From assembly GCF_014764405.1 (NCBI RefSeq), contig NZ_CP061725.1, positions 1,550,001 to 1,614,000 on the forward strand: a stretch of DNA of 64,000 nt. Reading direction: 5' to 3'. Position 1 is the stretch's first letter. Each line of letters starts with the position of its first letter. The stretch is from Micromonospora craniellae (GTDB taxonomy: Bacteria > Actinomycetota > Actinomycetes > Mycobacteriales > Micromonosporaceae). Both the position numbers and the translations under genes were made by a program. A model generated the notes under the pieces. That model made no database searches. It saw only the letters and a program-made list of their open reading frames with translations, and was not told the DNA's origin. Shown here in pieces: positions 55,381-64,000 of the stretch.

Positions 55381-57844
55381 CGCCGAAAGTCCGCCATCCG
55401 GCCGACCGCTCGGTTACTCGCCGCGGCCTGCCGGCGGGCAGCCTCGTCCCGCTCCAACCGGAGTTGGGTCTCGATCTCGTCGCGGAGCCGGTCGTAGCCG
55501 GCCGGCTCCGCAGGCACCGTGTCACCGGCGCGCTTGCCCAACGTGTCAAAACACTCCAGCGCCGCGCCGTACCCGGGCTCGTCCAGCAGCCGCCGCGTGT
55601 CCCGCAACCCCTGCTCGGCCCGGTCGACCTGTCCCCGCACCTGGCCGATCCGGCTCTGCCTGGTGTCCCGCTCGTCGCCGAGTTCAGTGAGCTCCACAGT
55701 GACCCGTTCCAGCTCGGCGGTGAGCCGGGCGAGTTCGCCCGAGGACGCCTCCAGCTGCCGCTTCTCCGAGCGCAGCCGTTCGATGCGTTGCACTGCCGCT
55801 GCCCAGTCCAGCTCGGTGAAGTCGGTGAACTCGACAAGTTTGCTCAGCGTGCCGTGGCGTCCGGTCAGCCGATTCAGCTGTTTGATGAGCCCATCCCGGT
55901 CAGCGGTGGCCCGAGTCTGCCGTTCGGCAAGTAGCTGTGCCTTTGCCAGCAGAGCGTCGATCTTCTGTTCGACGCTCCAGCCGAGCACGTAGCCGCTGCG
56001 GTCGTCGATGCGGGACCGGTCATCTTTCTCGTGCCGACCACCGACATCCTTGACCTGGCCAGTCCGGGTCAACGCCCGGTCAACCCGACGGAATTCGGCG
56101 AGCGAGTCTACGCACTGGTAGCCGGCACGTCGGCGTAATTCCCGTTCCAGCCAGGGCCGCAGCGGTGACTCAGGATGCAGCTCCAGTTTGGCGAAGAGGG
56201 TCTGTCGCTCGTCGTAGCCGGGTTCGGGCTGGCGGGGCAGGGTCGCGGGCACCCGGTAGTAGACCAGCCGGCCGCCGAGGTGCCGCCGGTCCACCCAGTC
56301 CGCGACGGCCGAGTAGTGCGCGTCTGGCACCAGCAGGGACAGCGCAAATCCACGCAGTACCCGTTCGGCGGCTCCCTCCCAGTCAGATTCCCCGGGACGT
56401 ACCTGGATCAACTCACCGGCGAACGGCAGCGTGACCTCGGGCAGGTTCAGCTCGGCGCAGATCCGGGCCCGGAGTTCAAGACTGCGACGGGGGATGTTGC
56501 TCCGCCGTTCCCGCAGGCTGCGCAGCTCGGCATTGATCTCCTGCTCCTGACCCGCGAGCTCCCGCACCGCGACTGCGGCCTCGGTCAGCTCGTTCTGCCG
56601 GTCGGCGCGGTCCTGGCCGCATCGGGCCAGCTCGTCGGCGACTTCCCCCCGGCGGTCGGTGAACTGCGGCAGCGCCTCGACGGGTGCCAGTCCCGCCTCG
56701 GCGAGCAACCCAGCGTAACGATCAAAACGCCGCCGCCGCTCCTCCCGCGCTGTCTCGGTCTCGCTGACCTGTCGCTCCAACTCGGCGACCCGGTCACCGC
56801 CATGCCCCGCGCGCTCCAATGTCAGCCGGTCCCGTCGCTGCCCCAGCTCAGCAATCCGCCCTTTCACGCCCGCCAACGCGGCCTGCTCTGCCGCCAACGC
56901 CGAGCTGTGTGTGGTGACCTCGGCCCGAAACAGTTCCGCCTTGCCCCGTGCGCAGAAGTACGGCAAAGCCGAGCGCTGGGCGTCCAAGGACGCGATCTGG
57001 GCCGCATGGCCGTCGTACGCGTCGCACGCATCCAGGAGGGGATGCAGCTCAGCGAGCTGCTCGCGGGCCTTCACCACAGCCTCGTGTGCACGGGTCAGGT
57101 CGTCGAAGTGCGCGACCAGCCGGCGAATCCAGTCCGCGGCGTCGAACGGCTCCAGCATGTGGTTACGGACGAAGTCGTTGAGATCGCCGACCGCCTTCAT
57201 CGACACCGTCTGGTGGAACAGGTCCATCGCCTGGTCGGAGGCGATACCGAGGCGCCGCCGGAAGTCCTTGCCGTACTCCGGGAAGTGGTCGTAGATCTTG
57301 GCACCGGACTGTCTCAGCCGCTTCCTGAGCTGGGCGACCTCACTGCCAAAATCGACGAAGTCGGTGCCGACCGTGAGCTCCTCGCCGGCGGTCACGAAGA
57401 ACCGCTCCGGCTGCCCGGAGTTGCCGTCCCGGGTCCAAAAGACCTGTCCGAGCGTGACGGTGGCGCCGGTCGCCGCGTTGCCGAAAACCCCGAGCAGCAC
57501 CGAGTAGCTGCTGCCACCACGCAACCCGACCGGCCTGGACGTCCCGGTCGCCTCGTTCCGCTCCGACTTGTAGTAACCCAGCACGTATGAGCGCAGCGAC
57601 CGTTCCCGAGTTTCGGCACCGGCAGCCCGGTTGTAAGAGATTTTGTGGGCTGGGAGCAGCAGCGTGGTGATGGCATCAACCACTGTCGACTTTCCGGAAC
57701 CTATGTCGCCGGTCAGCAGCGCGGTGGCGCCGTCCAGCCGAAAGGTCCAGACCCGGCCGTCGAAGGTACCCCAGTTGCGAAGTTCCAGCCGCAGCAGCCG
57801 GAATCCCGGCGCTGCCGCGACGGCACCGGTCTGGTCATGATCGG

Positions 57845-58456
57845 TCAATGTGGCCCCGCCGTGGTTCCGGACAGCTCGGCTGCGTACTCGGCGAGCCGGG
57901 TGTCCAAGTCAGCCAACCATTGCCCGTCGACGAAGGCCTTGATGATCCGCCGCACCTCGTAGCTCGCTTCCCCGTCGTCGAGCCGGCGGAGGAACCCCAG
58001 CTCGACCACCTTGTTGAGATGGGTGTCGATCTGGTCGACCAGCCGGGCTTCGCCGATCGTCGTCGGCATGAAGGTCGTGAGCAGGTCGATCACCTGCTGG
58101 CGGGTAAGCACCAGCCGGGTGTCACTGTTGTTCGCGTCGAACTCGGCGAGTTTCTTGCGCAGGAGCGCCAGCAGCAGGCTGACGTGGAACGACAGCGACC
58201 GACGCGGGATCAGCCGGGGCACGGCGGGCCCGTCCAGGTCGGAATCGTCCGGTCGAGAGCGCAAAAAGGCATATCCCTCAGCCTCATCGATCGCCACGGT
58301 CAGCCCCATCACCGCGACGTAGTCGCGTACCTGTGTCTGCATCTGCGTCAGGTGCAGCCACGGAACCGGGTGGGCGTCCCGGTAGACAACGCCCTTCATC
58401 AGGTGCGTGACGGCGATCGAGAGGTTGGGCTCGGCAGGCCGGGACGTTCGAGACAC
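57845..58456 (-). CDS. jetB: Wadjet protein JetB (MukE-like)
   Basis: This 203-aa DUF4194 protein, the MukE-like regulator of the Wadjet SMC complex, contains [18 protein letters not shown] and [20 protein letters not shown] choose the GTG at 58456, one base after the jetA stop, with GGAGG upstream; the longer open frame has no homology. It is intact and overlaps jetC by TTGA. Confidence 0.9.
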   Translation of the reverse strand: MSRTSRPAEPNLSIAVTHLMKGVVYRDAHPVPWLHLTQMQTQVRDYVAVMGLTVAIDEAEGYAFLRSRPDDSDLDGPAVPRLIPRRSLSFHVSLLLALLRKKLAEFDANNSDTRLVLTRQQVIDLLTTFMPTTIGEARLVDQIDTHLNKVVELGFLRRLDDGEASYEVRRIIKAFVDGQWLADLDTRLAEYAAELSGTTAGPH

Positions 58457-58974
58457 TTTATTCGCCTCCGGGGAGGGATCTGCGCACGAAAGCCACCGCA
58501 GGCAGGATCGCTTCCCGCTGCCGGCCGTCTGCGTCGTGCCAGCGTACGTGCTCCTGCCGCCGCTCATCGAAGACCAACTCGAACGTCAGGTCCCTGTCCA
58601 GCGACAGATAGGTGACGAGTTCCGCCAGCCCCTGCTCCAGGGGATGCTTGGCCAGTAGCTCGGGCAACGAAACCTGCGTGCCGCCGCTGAGCGCTGCCCG
58701 GACGGCCTCCCGCAGCCGCGTTGGATCGACGTGTACCTGCTCGAAAAGGGCCGAGACATCGACCTCCGGCGGGGCCGCGTCGGCGTCGGAACCGCTGTCC
58801 AGCACCTGCTTCGCCCTGATCTGGTACAGCGGTCGCTCCATCGGCAGGACGACATGGGGAGCCACGCCGTCGATCTCGTACCCCAGGTCACCCGTCGGGT
58901 GGTCGCGCAGCGCAAGGGCATGAATCTCCACGCTACGCAGGATGTCCATCACCCGTCGGTTCTCCAGCCAGACC

Positions 58975-60963
58975 CCTGCGTTCCGCAGCTCGGCGTCGAT
59001 ATAGGCGGCGGATCTGGGCTGTGAGCTGGGCAAACAGCGGTGGGCCCGGTGACGGGGCGTGTCACTAGGCGGCTGTGTTGTCGCAGGTCAGGCGGTTGCG
59101 GGTGTGGCGTCGAAGATCCGGGGCGGCTCGGCGATCTTCAGCTTGGTGAGCAGGGCCTTCTGGGGTTGGGACAGCTCGGTGCGCTGGGCGAACGTGCCGG
59201 CGGGGCCGGTGAACACGCCCAGGTGCAGCCGGTCGATCTCGGTGCGGATCGCGGTCCAGGTGCGGCCGGTCTCGGTCTCGGCGACCCGGATCAGCAGCAG
59301 GGCCAGCCAGCAGAGCAGGATGTGAGCGCGGATGCGGTCCTCGCGGCGGTGGAACACCGGGCGCAGGTCGAGGGTGGTCTTCATGTCGCGCCAGCCGCGT
59401 TCGACTTCGAGGAGCTGCTTGTAGCCCAGGGCGATGTCCTCGGCCGACAGTGTCGGGTCGGAGCAGCGCAGCAGGTACTTGCCGTCCAGGCGCTGTTCGG
59501 CCTTGACCTTGGCCTGGTCGAGGCGCAGCAGGCCCTTGGGGGTGACGCGCAGGAACCGGTTCAGGCCGGGCTTGGTGGAGATCACGCCGCGTAGCTCGGC
59601 GCGTTTGGTGGCCGGCAGCCGGTCGGTGTCGTCGATCAGGTCCGTGAGCTGGGCGATCAGCCGTTGGCGGACAGCGGCGTCCCGGTCGGCGGCCTCGGGG
59701 TTGTAGCAGATGACGAACCGGTCGTCGGTGTCGATGTTGACTTCCTTGACCTGCAGGTTCTCCGCGACGGTGGCGTAGCGGCCCTGCCGGGCGAGCGCAG
59801 CGTCGGCTTCGCTGGTGCCGGCACGCAGCTTCTCACCCAGGATGTAGTGCCCGCCGCCCTGTTGCAGGAAGCGGCGGTTCTCGGCGGAGGCGAAGCCGCG
59901 GTCGGCGACCCAGACGACGCGAGCCAGGCTCCACTCGCGCATGTCGGTCTTGACCTGCCGGATCAGGGCGGAGTCGCTGGTGTTGCCGGGCCAGCACCAC
60001 ACCCGCACGGGAATGCCGGTGCGGGTGACGGCCATCCCGACCACGACCTGGGGCAGGTCGTCGCGGGAGTCCTTGCTCTTGCCATGGGTGCGGAACCCTG
60101 CCTGCTTGACCGCCGCCGGATCGTCCTCGGCCACGACCCGGCCCTGCTGGTCACGCCACAGCGGTTCGTCGGCCTCATCGAGTTCGAAGTAGGTGCTGGT
60201 GGTGTCGAAGAACAACAGGTCGACCTCAAGGTTGAGCAGGTCGGCGATCTGGTCGTAGACCCCGCGGGTCAACGCGGGCTCGACCTCGATCAACTGGTCC
60301 ATCGCCCGGTAGCAGGTGTCGTCGGTGACGTGCGGCAGGTCGGGCAGGTACACGTCCTGGCAGACCCAGTCGGCGGCGGCCAGCTTGCTCGACGGGGCCA
60401 GGGCCCGGTTGGCGACCAGCGCGAACAGCACCCGTTCGACGTCGACCTCCCGGCGGGACGAGCCGACCAGCGGCCGCAGGACGGTGTCGATGCGCAGCCG
60501 GCGCCACAACCCGTCGAGCAGCCACGCCCCGCCCAGCGAACGGGACTCCACAAACGACAGGCCGGCCGGCGCGGCCGCGGCCAGGGCGTCGGCCGGGGCG
60601 AGCAACCGCGACAACGCGTCGACCAAGCGGCGGATACCGGCCACGTCGAGCTGGTCTTCGCGGCCGAACGAGTACAACACCCGGGTCTTGGACGCCTTCG
60701 CGGCCGGGTCCCACTCGTTGTGAGCCAGTTGCAGGTAGCGGATCGTCTGCCCGTCGCGGGTCTTGCGGGTCGACGCTTTCACGTACACGAGGCACGACCG
60801 TACACCGACTATGAGACCAGCAACAGATCAGCAGCTCAACAAAGTTATCCACAGGCAGGCGTGTCACTAGGCGTTTTCGCCGTTCCCGCCAGGCCGCAAC
60901 GCCCTGAACTGCACCTTCACACCGCGACGCCGACTATATCGACGCTGAGCTGCGGAACGCAGG
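58975..60963 (-). mobile_element. IS1634-type insertion sequence, copy 2
   Basis: The element is 1989 bp with the same ends as copy 1, flanked by target duplication AGACC (58970-58974 and 60964-60968). It is inserted in jetA and oriented like copy 1, so the two form direct repeats 7.7 kb apart. Confidence 0.95.
59088..60788 (-). CDS. IS1634-family transposase (copy 2)
   Basis: This 566-aa transposase is identical in protein sequence to the one at 49415-51115, with the same DDE motifs. The identity indicates a recent duplication. The first ATG follows the IS left part by about 175 bases, where no clear promoter is seen. Confidence 0.95.
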   Translation of the reverse strand: MYVKASTRKTRDGQTIRYLQLAHNEWDPAAKASKTRVLYSFGREDQLDVAGIRRLVDALSRLLAPADALAAAAPAGLSFVESRSLGGAWLLDGLWRRLRIDTVLRPLVGSSRREVDVERVLFALVANRALAPSSKLAAADWVCQDVYLPDLPHVTDDTCYRAMDQLIEVEPALTRGVYDQIADLLNLEVDLLFFDTTSTYFELDEADEPLWRDQQGRVVAEDDPAAVKQAGFRTHGKSKDSRDDLPQVVVGMAVTRTGIPVRVWCWPGNTSDSALIRQVKTDMREWSLARVVWVADRGFASAENRRFLQQGGGHYILGEKLRAGTSEADAALARQGRYATVAENLQVKEVNIDTDDRFVICYNPEAADRDAAVRQRLIAQLTDLIDDTDRLPATKRAELRGVISTKPGLNRFLRVTPKGLLRLDQAKVKAEQRLDGKYLLRCSDPTLSAEDIALGYKQLLEVERGWRDMKTTLDLRPVFHRREDRIRAHILLCWLALLLIRVAETETGRTWTAIRTEIDRLHLGVFTGPAGTFAQRTELSQPQKALLTKLKIAEPPRIFDATPATA

Positions 60964-61978
60964 AGACCTGGTCGTCGAGAAACCGTCGTAGCTGTTCGGA
61001 GAGCAGCCGGACGGTGGCCTGGGTACGCTCCGCCGCGTCCAGCCAGTCGTAGTGGATGCCCCGCATCCGCGGGTCCGGTTCACCGATCGCTGCCAATGAC
61101 TGCACGCGAGCCAGCAGGTCGCTGAATTCCTGCTGACGCCGGGGTGACAGGAGGAAGTCGTAGAAGGCGTGGAAACTGCGGCCCTGGTCGGACTCCGCGA
61201 TGTCGTTGCGGTTCCCCACCACCTCGTCCAGGAGTTCCCCCTTCGACCTGTCCCAGGTGGCGATCCGCTCCCGCAGTTCCCGATCGAGGGTGCGAAAGTT
61301 CGCCTCCACCTCCCGGAAGTCGCCCAGCAGCCCTCGGGCGGTCGTCACGAACTGCTGGTATCGGTCGCGTTGCGCCGACGGATCGAGCAGGTCGACCTCG
61401 CCAGCGGAGACCCGGGCGATCTCGGCGTCCAACTCCTCGCGTCGATGCCGCAGCTCCGCCAGCCGGACATCCGGATTGGTCTCGGCACCGAACGCCATCT
61501 GCCGCAGCAACTCCAGCGCGATGTTCAGCCGAGATTCGGTGCCGACGAAGGAGCGGGCGCGCAGCGACTGCACCCAGGCAAGCGCGCGTTCCACCGCTGG
61601 CGTGGCGTCGAAGTGCACCTGGTCCGATCCGGGCAGGTAGTACTTGCGCAGCCAGCCCACGTCGGGCTGTGCCCACTCGTCCAGGTACGCCTTTGCCGTA
61701 CGCGGATACGTACCCTCCCCGAACCGCTCGTTGAGCGCGAAGAGCTCGTCCTCCAGTCGCCCGGCCAACTCGACCGCAGAGATCGAGCGGATGTTCTCCT
61801 CGACAAAAACCCGCCCCAGAAACGACAGCACCAGGGCAGCGTGGTCGGCCCGGAGCAAACGCCACGCGGGGCTGTTTCGACGAAGCCAGTCAAGGCTGTC
61901 GAAATTCACTCCGGCCCGCCCCTGCTCCACTCCGCGTCCAGTGACCGCACAGATGTTACGGAATTCTGTTACCGAGTG

Positions 61979-62275
61979 CTATCCACCGACCACGCCAGAT
62001 CGATCTCTGGTTGGCCGTCGCCAGGACTGGGCTGCGTCGATGCGACTGATGAGCAACTGGACCGCTGTGGCGGCCCGGTGCACATCGGCCGGTACGTAGT
62101 CTTCGAGGCCTTCGGCTGCCGCCGGGTATAGGTCCTCGAGCGCGGTTCCACCTTTGACCAGCAGTGGTGGGCCGCTGATCGGCTGCTCGACCCGGGAGAG
62201 CATTTCGGTGACAACCAGGGCGCTGAGCTGTCGCTGAACCCGCCCCACGAGCGCTCCCTGACCTATGCTCGCCGC
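61979..62275 (-). pseudogene. Truncated AbiEii-type nucleotidyltransferase toxin
   Basis: The minus strand reads RHAASIGQGALVGRVQRQ, then the nucleotidyltransferase entry PLLVKGGTALE. In AbiEii-type toxins that entry continues with a Leu-Arg-rich loop and a DxD site. Here the frame turns into an unrelated stretch (DLYPAAAEGLEDYVP) and stops, so the catalytic Asp pair is missing. No clear start codon is present, and no AbiEi antitoxin gene is adjacent. It lies between the Wadjet operon and the next gene, as expected of decayed defence-island content. Confidence 0.5.
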
Positions 62276-63868
62276 GTGACGTTCGAACTGCAGCGTTCGG
62301 CGGATGGCTGTCGCCTCATCATCCGCGCCCGGCTGATGGCGGACTGGGTTGGCGAAGAGAAACCCGTAACGCCGAAGGGAGTGTTGCGGCCGGCCGATGT
62401 CGCTGTCGTAGGTGCCGCTCTGGGGGTGAAGGTTCCGGCCCGGGTTCGTACCGCTGCGGATGTCGAGGTTGTGCACTGGCCCTGGGTGGCGGCTGAGGCA
62501 ATCGGGTGGCTGCATGTTTCAGGGAACCGGGCGGTCGCGGCTGCCGCGACGGACGATGACCCGGTGGAGCGCTGGTGGACGGCGGTTCGGGCCGTGCTGC
62601 AGGCCGAGTCGCACGACGACCGAGGCCGCGGAGCGCCAGTCTTGATGCGGATGCTGCTGACGGCTATGACTGCCGAGCCGGCGCCTGGCTTCGACGTTTC
62701 TGAGGCTGTTCACCAGTTGCTCCACTACTCCGACGTCGGTGATGCGAGCGCGGTCTACTCGGCTTTTCGGCGGGGTGTCATGCCGGTGGATGCCGGACTC
62801 GAACTGCTCGCCGAGGCCGGTGCGGTGGACGACGGCGGACGTCCGACCGAGTTGGGTCGGTGGATGTGGAAGCGTTTGGTCGAGGAGTGGCCGCCGCCGC
62901 TGTCTCCCGATGTGTCTGCCGCTCAAGTGCTCGAACGGCTGGCCACCTTGCCTGACGACGAGGTGTGGGAGCAAGCGGGGCCATGGCTGGCCGGGCGTGA
63001 GACGGGCGAAGCGGCCGCCGAGTTGCTCGAAGCGGCGGCTACGGCTCCGCCGGCACAGCGGATCGTGGCAGTCGACATGGTGGTCGGTCTGGGAGATGCC
63101 GCCTTGCCCGCGTGGCAGAAAGCCGCGGAGGTATCGACGCTGGCGTCGCATGCCCAGCTCGTGCTTGCCGAATTCGACGATGACGGCGACGACGATGAAC
63201 CGCCGGAGCCCGCTGCGGCCGACCTGCGGTGGCTCGCTGTGGAGTTCGCTGCTGCGGCGCTGGCTGTCGACGGCCCGAACGAGGCATACCTTGTCCTTCG
63301 CGAGCGCGACGGCCTCGATGCCTGGAGCAACAGCGGGCATCCGGACGAACCGACCCTGCGAGATGGCTTGGCCGAACTCATCGCAGCGGGCGGGCCGCCG
63401 ATCCCGACGTATCAGTTGAAGATCTCTCTTACTCGGATCCGGCCGCCGGTCTGGCGACGCGTTCGGCTCCCAGCCGCCGTGACCTTGGACGAGCTGCACC
63501 GACTGATTCAGATCGTCTTCGACTGGGACGACGATCATTTGCACGTATTCACGGTGGCCGGGCGACGCTATGCCGATCCGTTCTTCGGCCTGGAAGGAAC
63601 CGCGGACGAGTCCCGGGCGCGGCTGGGGAAGCTGGCGCCGAGTGTCGGAGCTGAGCTGACGTACGTCTACGACCTTGGTGATGAATGGGAGCACCGCATC
63701 GTGGTCGAGCGGATCATCGAGGTAGATGAGCCGGAGACCTCGGCATCCTGCGTCGGCGGCCAGGGCGATGCGCCTGAGGAGGACTGGTTCCCTGGCTGCG
63801 GCAGACATGCGACACCGTTCGATCTCGTCGCGATCAATCAGCAGCTGTCCGGAGCTGCAGCGGGATGA
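62276..63868 (+). CDS. Plasmid pRiA4b ORF-3-family protein
   Basis: This 530-aa cytosolic protein has a C-terminal pRiA4b ORF-3-like domain (about residues 380-525). It contains YQLKISLTRIRPPVWRRVRLP, FDWDDDHLHVF, LTYVYDLGDEWEH and a Cys/Gly end (CVGGQGDAPEEDW). The N-terminal 350 residues are helical and repeat-like, with an acidic run DDDGDDDEPPEP near 305. A GTG at 62276 starts it. The domain is found in plasmids and IS1096-type elements; its function is unknown. Confidence 0.8.
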   Translation: MTFELQRSADGCRLIIRARLMADWVGEEKPVTPKGVLRPADVAVVGAALGVKVPARVRTAADVEVVHWPWVAAEAIGWLHVSGNRAVAAAATDDDPVERWWTAVRAVLQAESHDDRGRGAPVLMRMLLTAMTAEPAPGFDVSEAVHQLLHYSDVGDASAVYSAFRRGVMPVDAGLELLAEAGAVDDGGRPTELGRWMWKRLVEEWPPPLSPDVSAAQVLERLATLPDDEVWEQAGPWLAGRETGEAAAELLEAAATAPPAQRIVAVDMVVGLGDAALPAWQKAAEVSTLASHAQLVLAEFDDDGDDDEPPEPAAADLRWLAVEFAAAALAVDGPNEAYLVLRERDGLDAWSNSGHPDEPTLRDGLAELIAAGGPPIPTYQLKISLTRIRPPVWRRVRLPAAVTLDELHRLIQIVFDWDDDHLHVFTVAGRRYADPFFGLEGTADESRARLGKLAPSVGAELTYVYDLGDEWEHRIVVERIIEVDEPETSASCVGGQGDAPEEDWFPGCGRHATPFDLVAINQQLSGAAAG

Positions 63869-64000
63869 ACGAGTCGGTGCTGTGCTGATCGTGCGCGCGA
63901 CCAAAAGCTGCGCCAGCGTCTCGGCTCAGCCTCACAAGGTGGGGACGAGGTACGTATTCAGCTTGAGTTGATCGGTTGAGCGTGGGCTGCTGTCTACTGT
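63869..64000. other. Window end, no gene seen
   Basis: Only an 18-base sequence (63950-63967) shared in inverted orientation with 42214-42231 stands out. Confidence 0.4.

Larger units (their letters stand above)
52791..57848 (-). pseudogene. jetC: Wadjet JetC (MukB/SMC-like ATPase), split by an IS66 element
   Basis: The 5' part (57848-55381) encodes Walker [10 protein letters not shown] (residues 47-55) and a long coiled-coil arm. The 3' part (53709-52791) encodes the signature SGGKSGGQKEK and Walker B FVVIDEAFGRG. An IS66 element separates them. Removing the element and one target copy CGCCGAAA restores one frame of 1128 residues across ADFRRRYPLEAAELD. Translation now stops two codons into the IS (TAA 55377-55379). 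The start is a TTG overlapping the jetB stop. JetC is the motor that extrudes plasmid DNA; without the head half this copy cannot work. Confidence 0.93.
58458..61909 (-). pseudogene. jetA: Wadjet JetA (MukF-like), split by an IS1634-type element
   Basis: The 5' part (61909-60964) begins VNFDSLDWLRRNSPAWRLLR and the 3' part (58969-58458) continues WLENRRVMDILRSVEIH; both belong to DUF3375. Removing the IS and one AGACC copy joins them in frame (FLDDQVWLENRR) to a 485-residue protein of normal length. A GTG at 61909 matches the family N-terminus. JetA is the kleisin-like subunit bridging JetC heads. As it stands the gene is interrupted at about two thirds of its length. Confidence 0.93.

Noticed and set aside
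1..64000. CRISPR arrays, rRNA genes, riboswitches, replication origin
   Set aside because: No regularly spaced repeats, rRNA-like or conserved riboswitch sequences were noticed; the only multi-copy repeats are the IS copies and the short motifs listed.

Overview
The window is high-GC DNA with long codon-biased genes, many ATGA/GTGA stop-start overlaps and GTG starts. It carries actinobacterial zinc-starvation genes (a P-loop-less COG0523 protein like mycobacterial Rv0106/MRF, a cysteine-free L31, an alternative L32). This points to an actinomycete, possibly of the Micromonosporaceae; the genus is inference.

1-16.5 kb is an aromatic-catabolic island. A leftward dipeptide-type ABC importer (1-2386) faces an IclR regulator (2664-3425). 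A rightward, tightly coupled meta-cleavage operon follows (3525-9520): hydratase (broken), acetaldehyde dehydrogenase, 4-hydroxy-2-oxovalerate aldolase, LigB-type extradiol dioxygenase, alpha/beta hydrolase, luciferase-like oxidoreductase and an MmgE/PrpD fragment. A leftward operon (9544-15313) encodes an MFS transporter, a PDR-type reductase, a Rieske oxygenase, a C-C hydrolase, a 44-aa membrane peptide and an M20 homologue without metal ligands. A lone hydrolase lies at 15658-16461. Two transporter promoters share the motif TCGTACGAYGTACGG.

16.8-47.7 kb looks like a zinc-starvation island. Related Fur/Zur-type boxes precede most of its transcription units. It holds an MRF-like protein, L31 type B, a methyltransferase and a Fur/Zur regulator; L32, a true COG0523 GTPase and a methyltransferase; two complete FecBCD-type importers; one Dpp/Cnt-type importer with a TetR regulator; a MATE exporter; and a His-rich triple-repeat protein. 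In the middle is a RiPP cluster (25153-34678): a Crp-type regulator, a 35-residue precursor with an HSHNH motif, a peptide-clamp/E1-like protein, three YcaO proteins, TfuA and a prolyl oligopeptidase. My reading is that the cluster makes a modified, His-containing peptide that is exported, chelates a metal (probably zinc) and is taken back up. This RiPP metallophore hypothesis is the main finding.

47.7-64 kb is a mobile and defence region. It contains a decayed IS relative, a serine-recombinase tail ending in a tRNA-like 3' end (an integration scar), and a Wadjet jetABCD operon on the minus strand. jetC is split by an IS66 element and jetA by an IS1634-type element; a second copy of the latter lies downstream of jetD. 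All three insertions have perfect target duplications, and removing them restores jetA and jetC exactly. A truncated AbiEii-like gene and a pRiA4b ORF-3 protein close the window.
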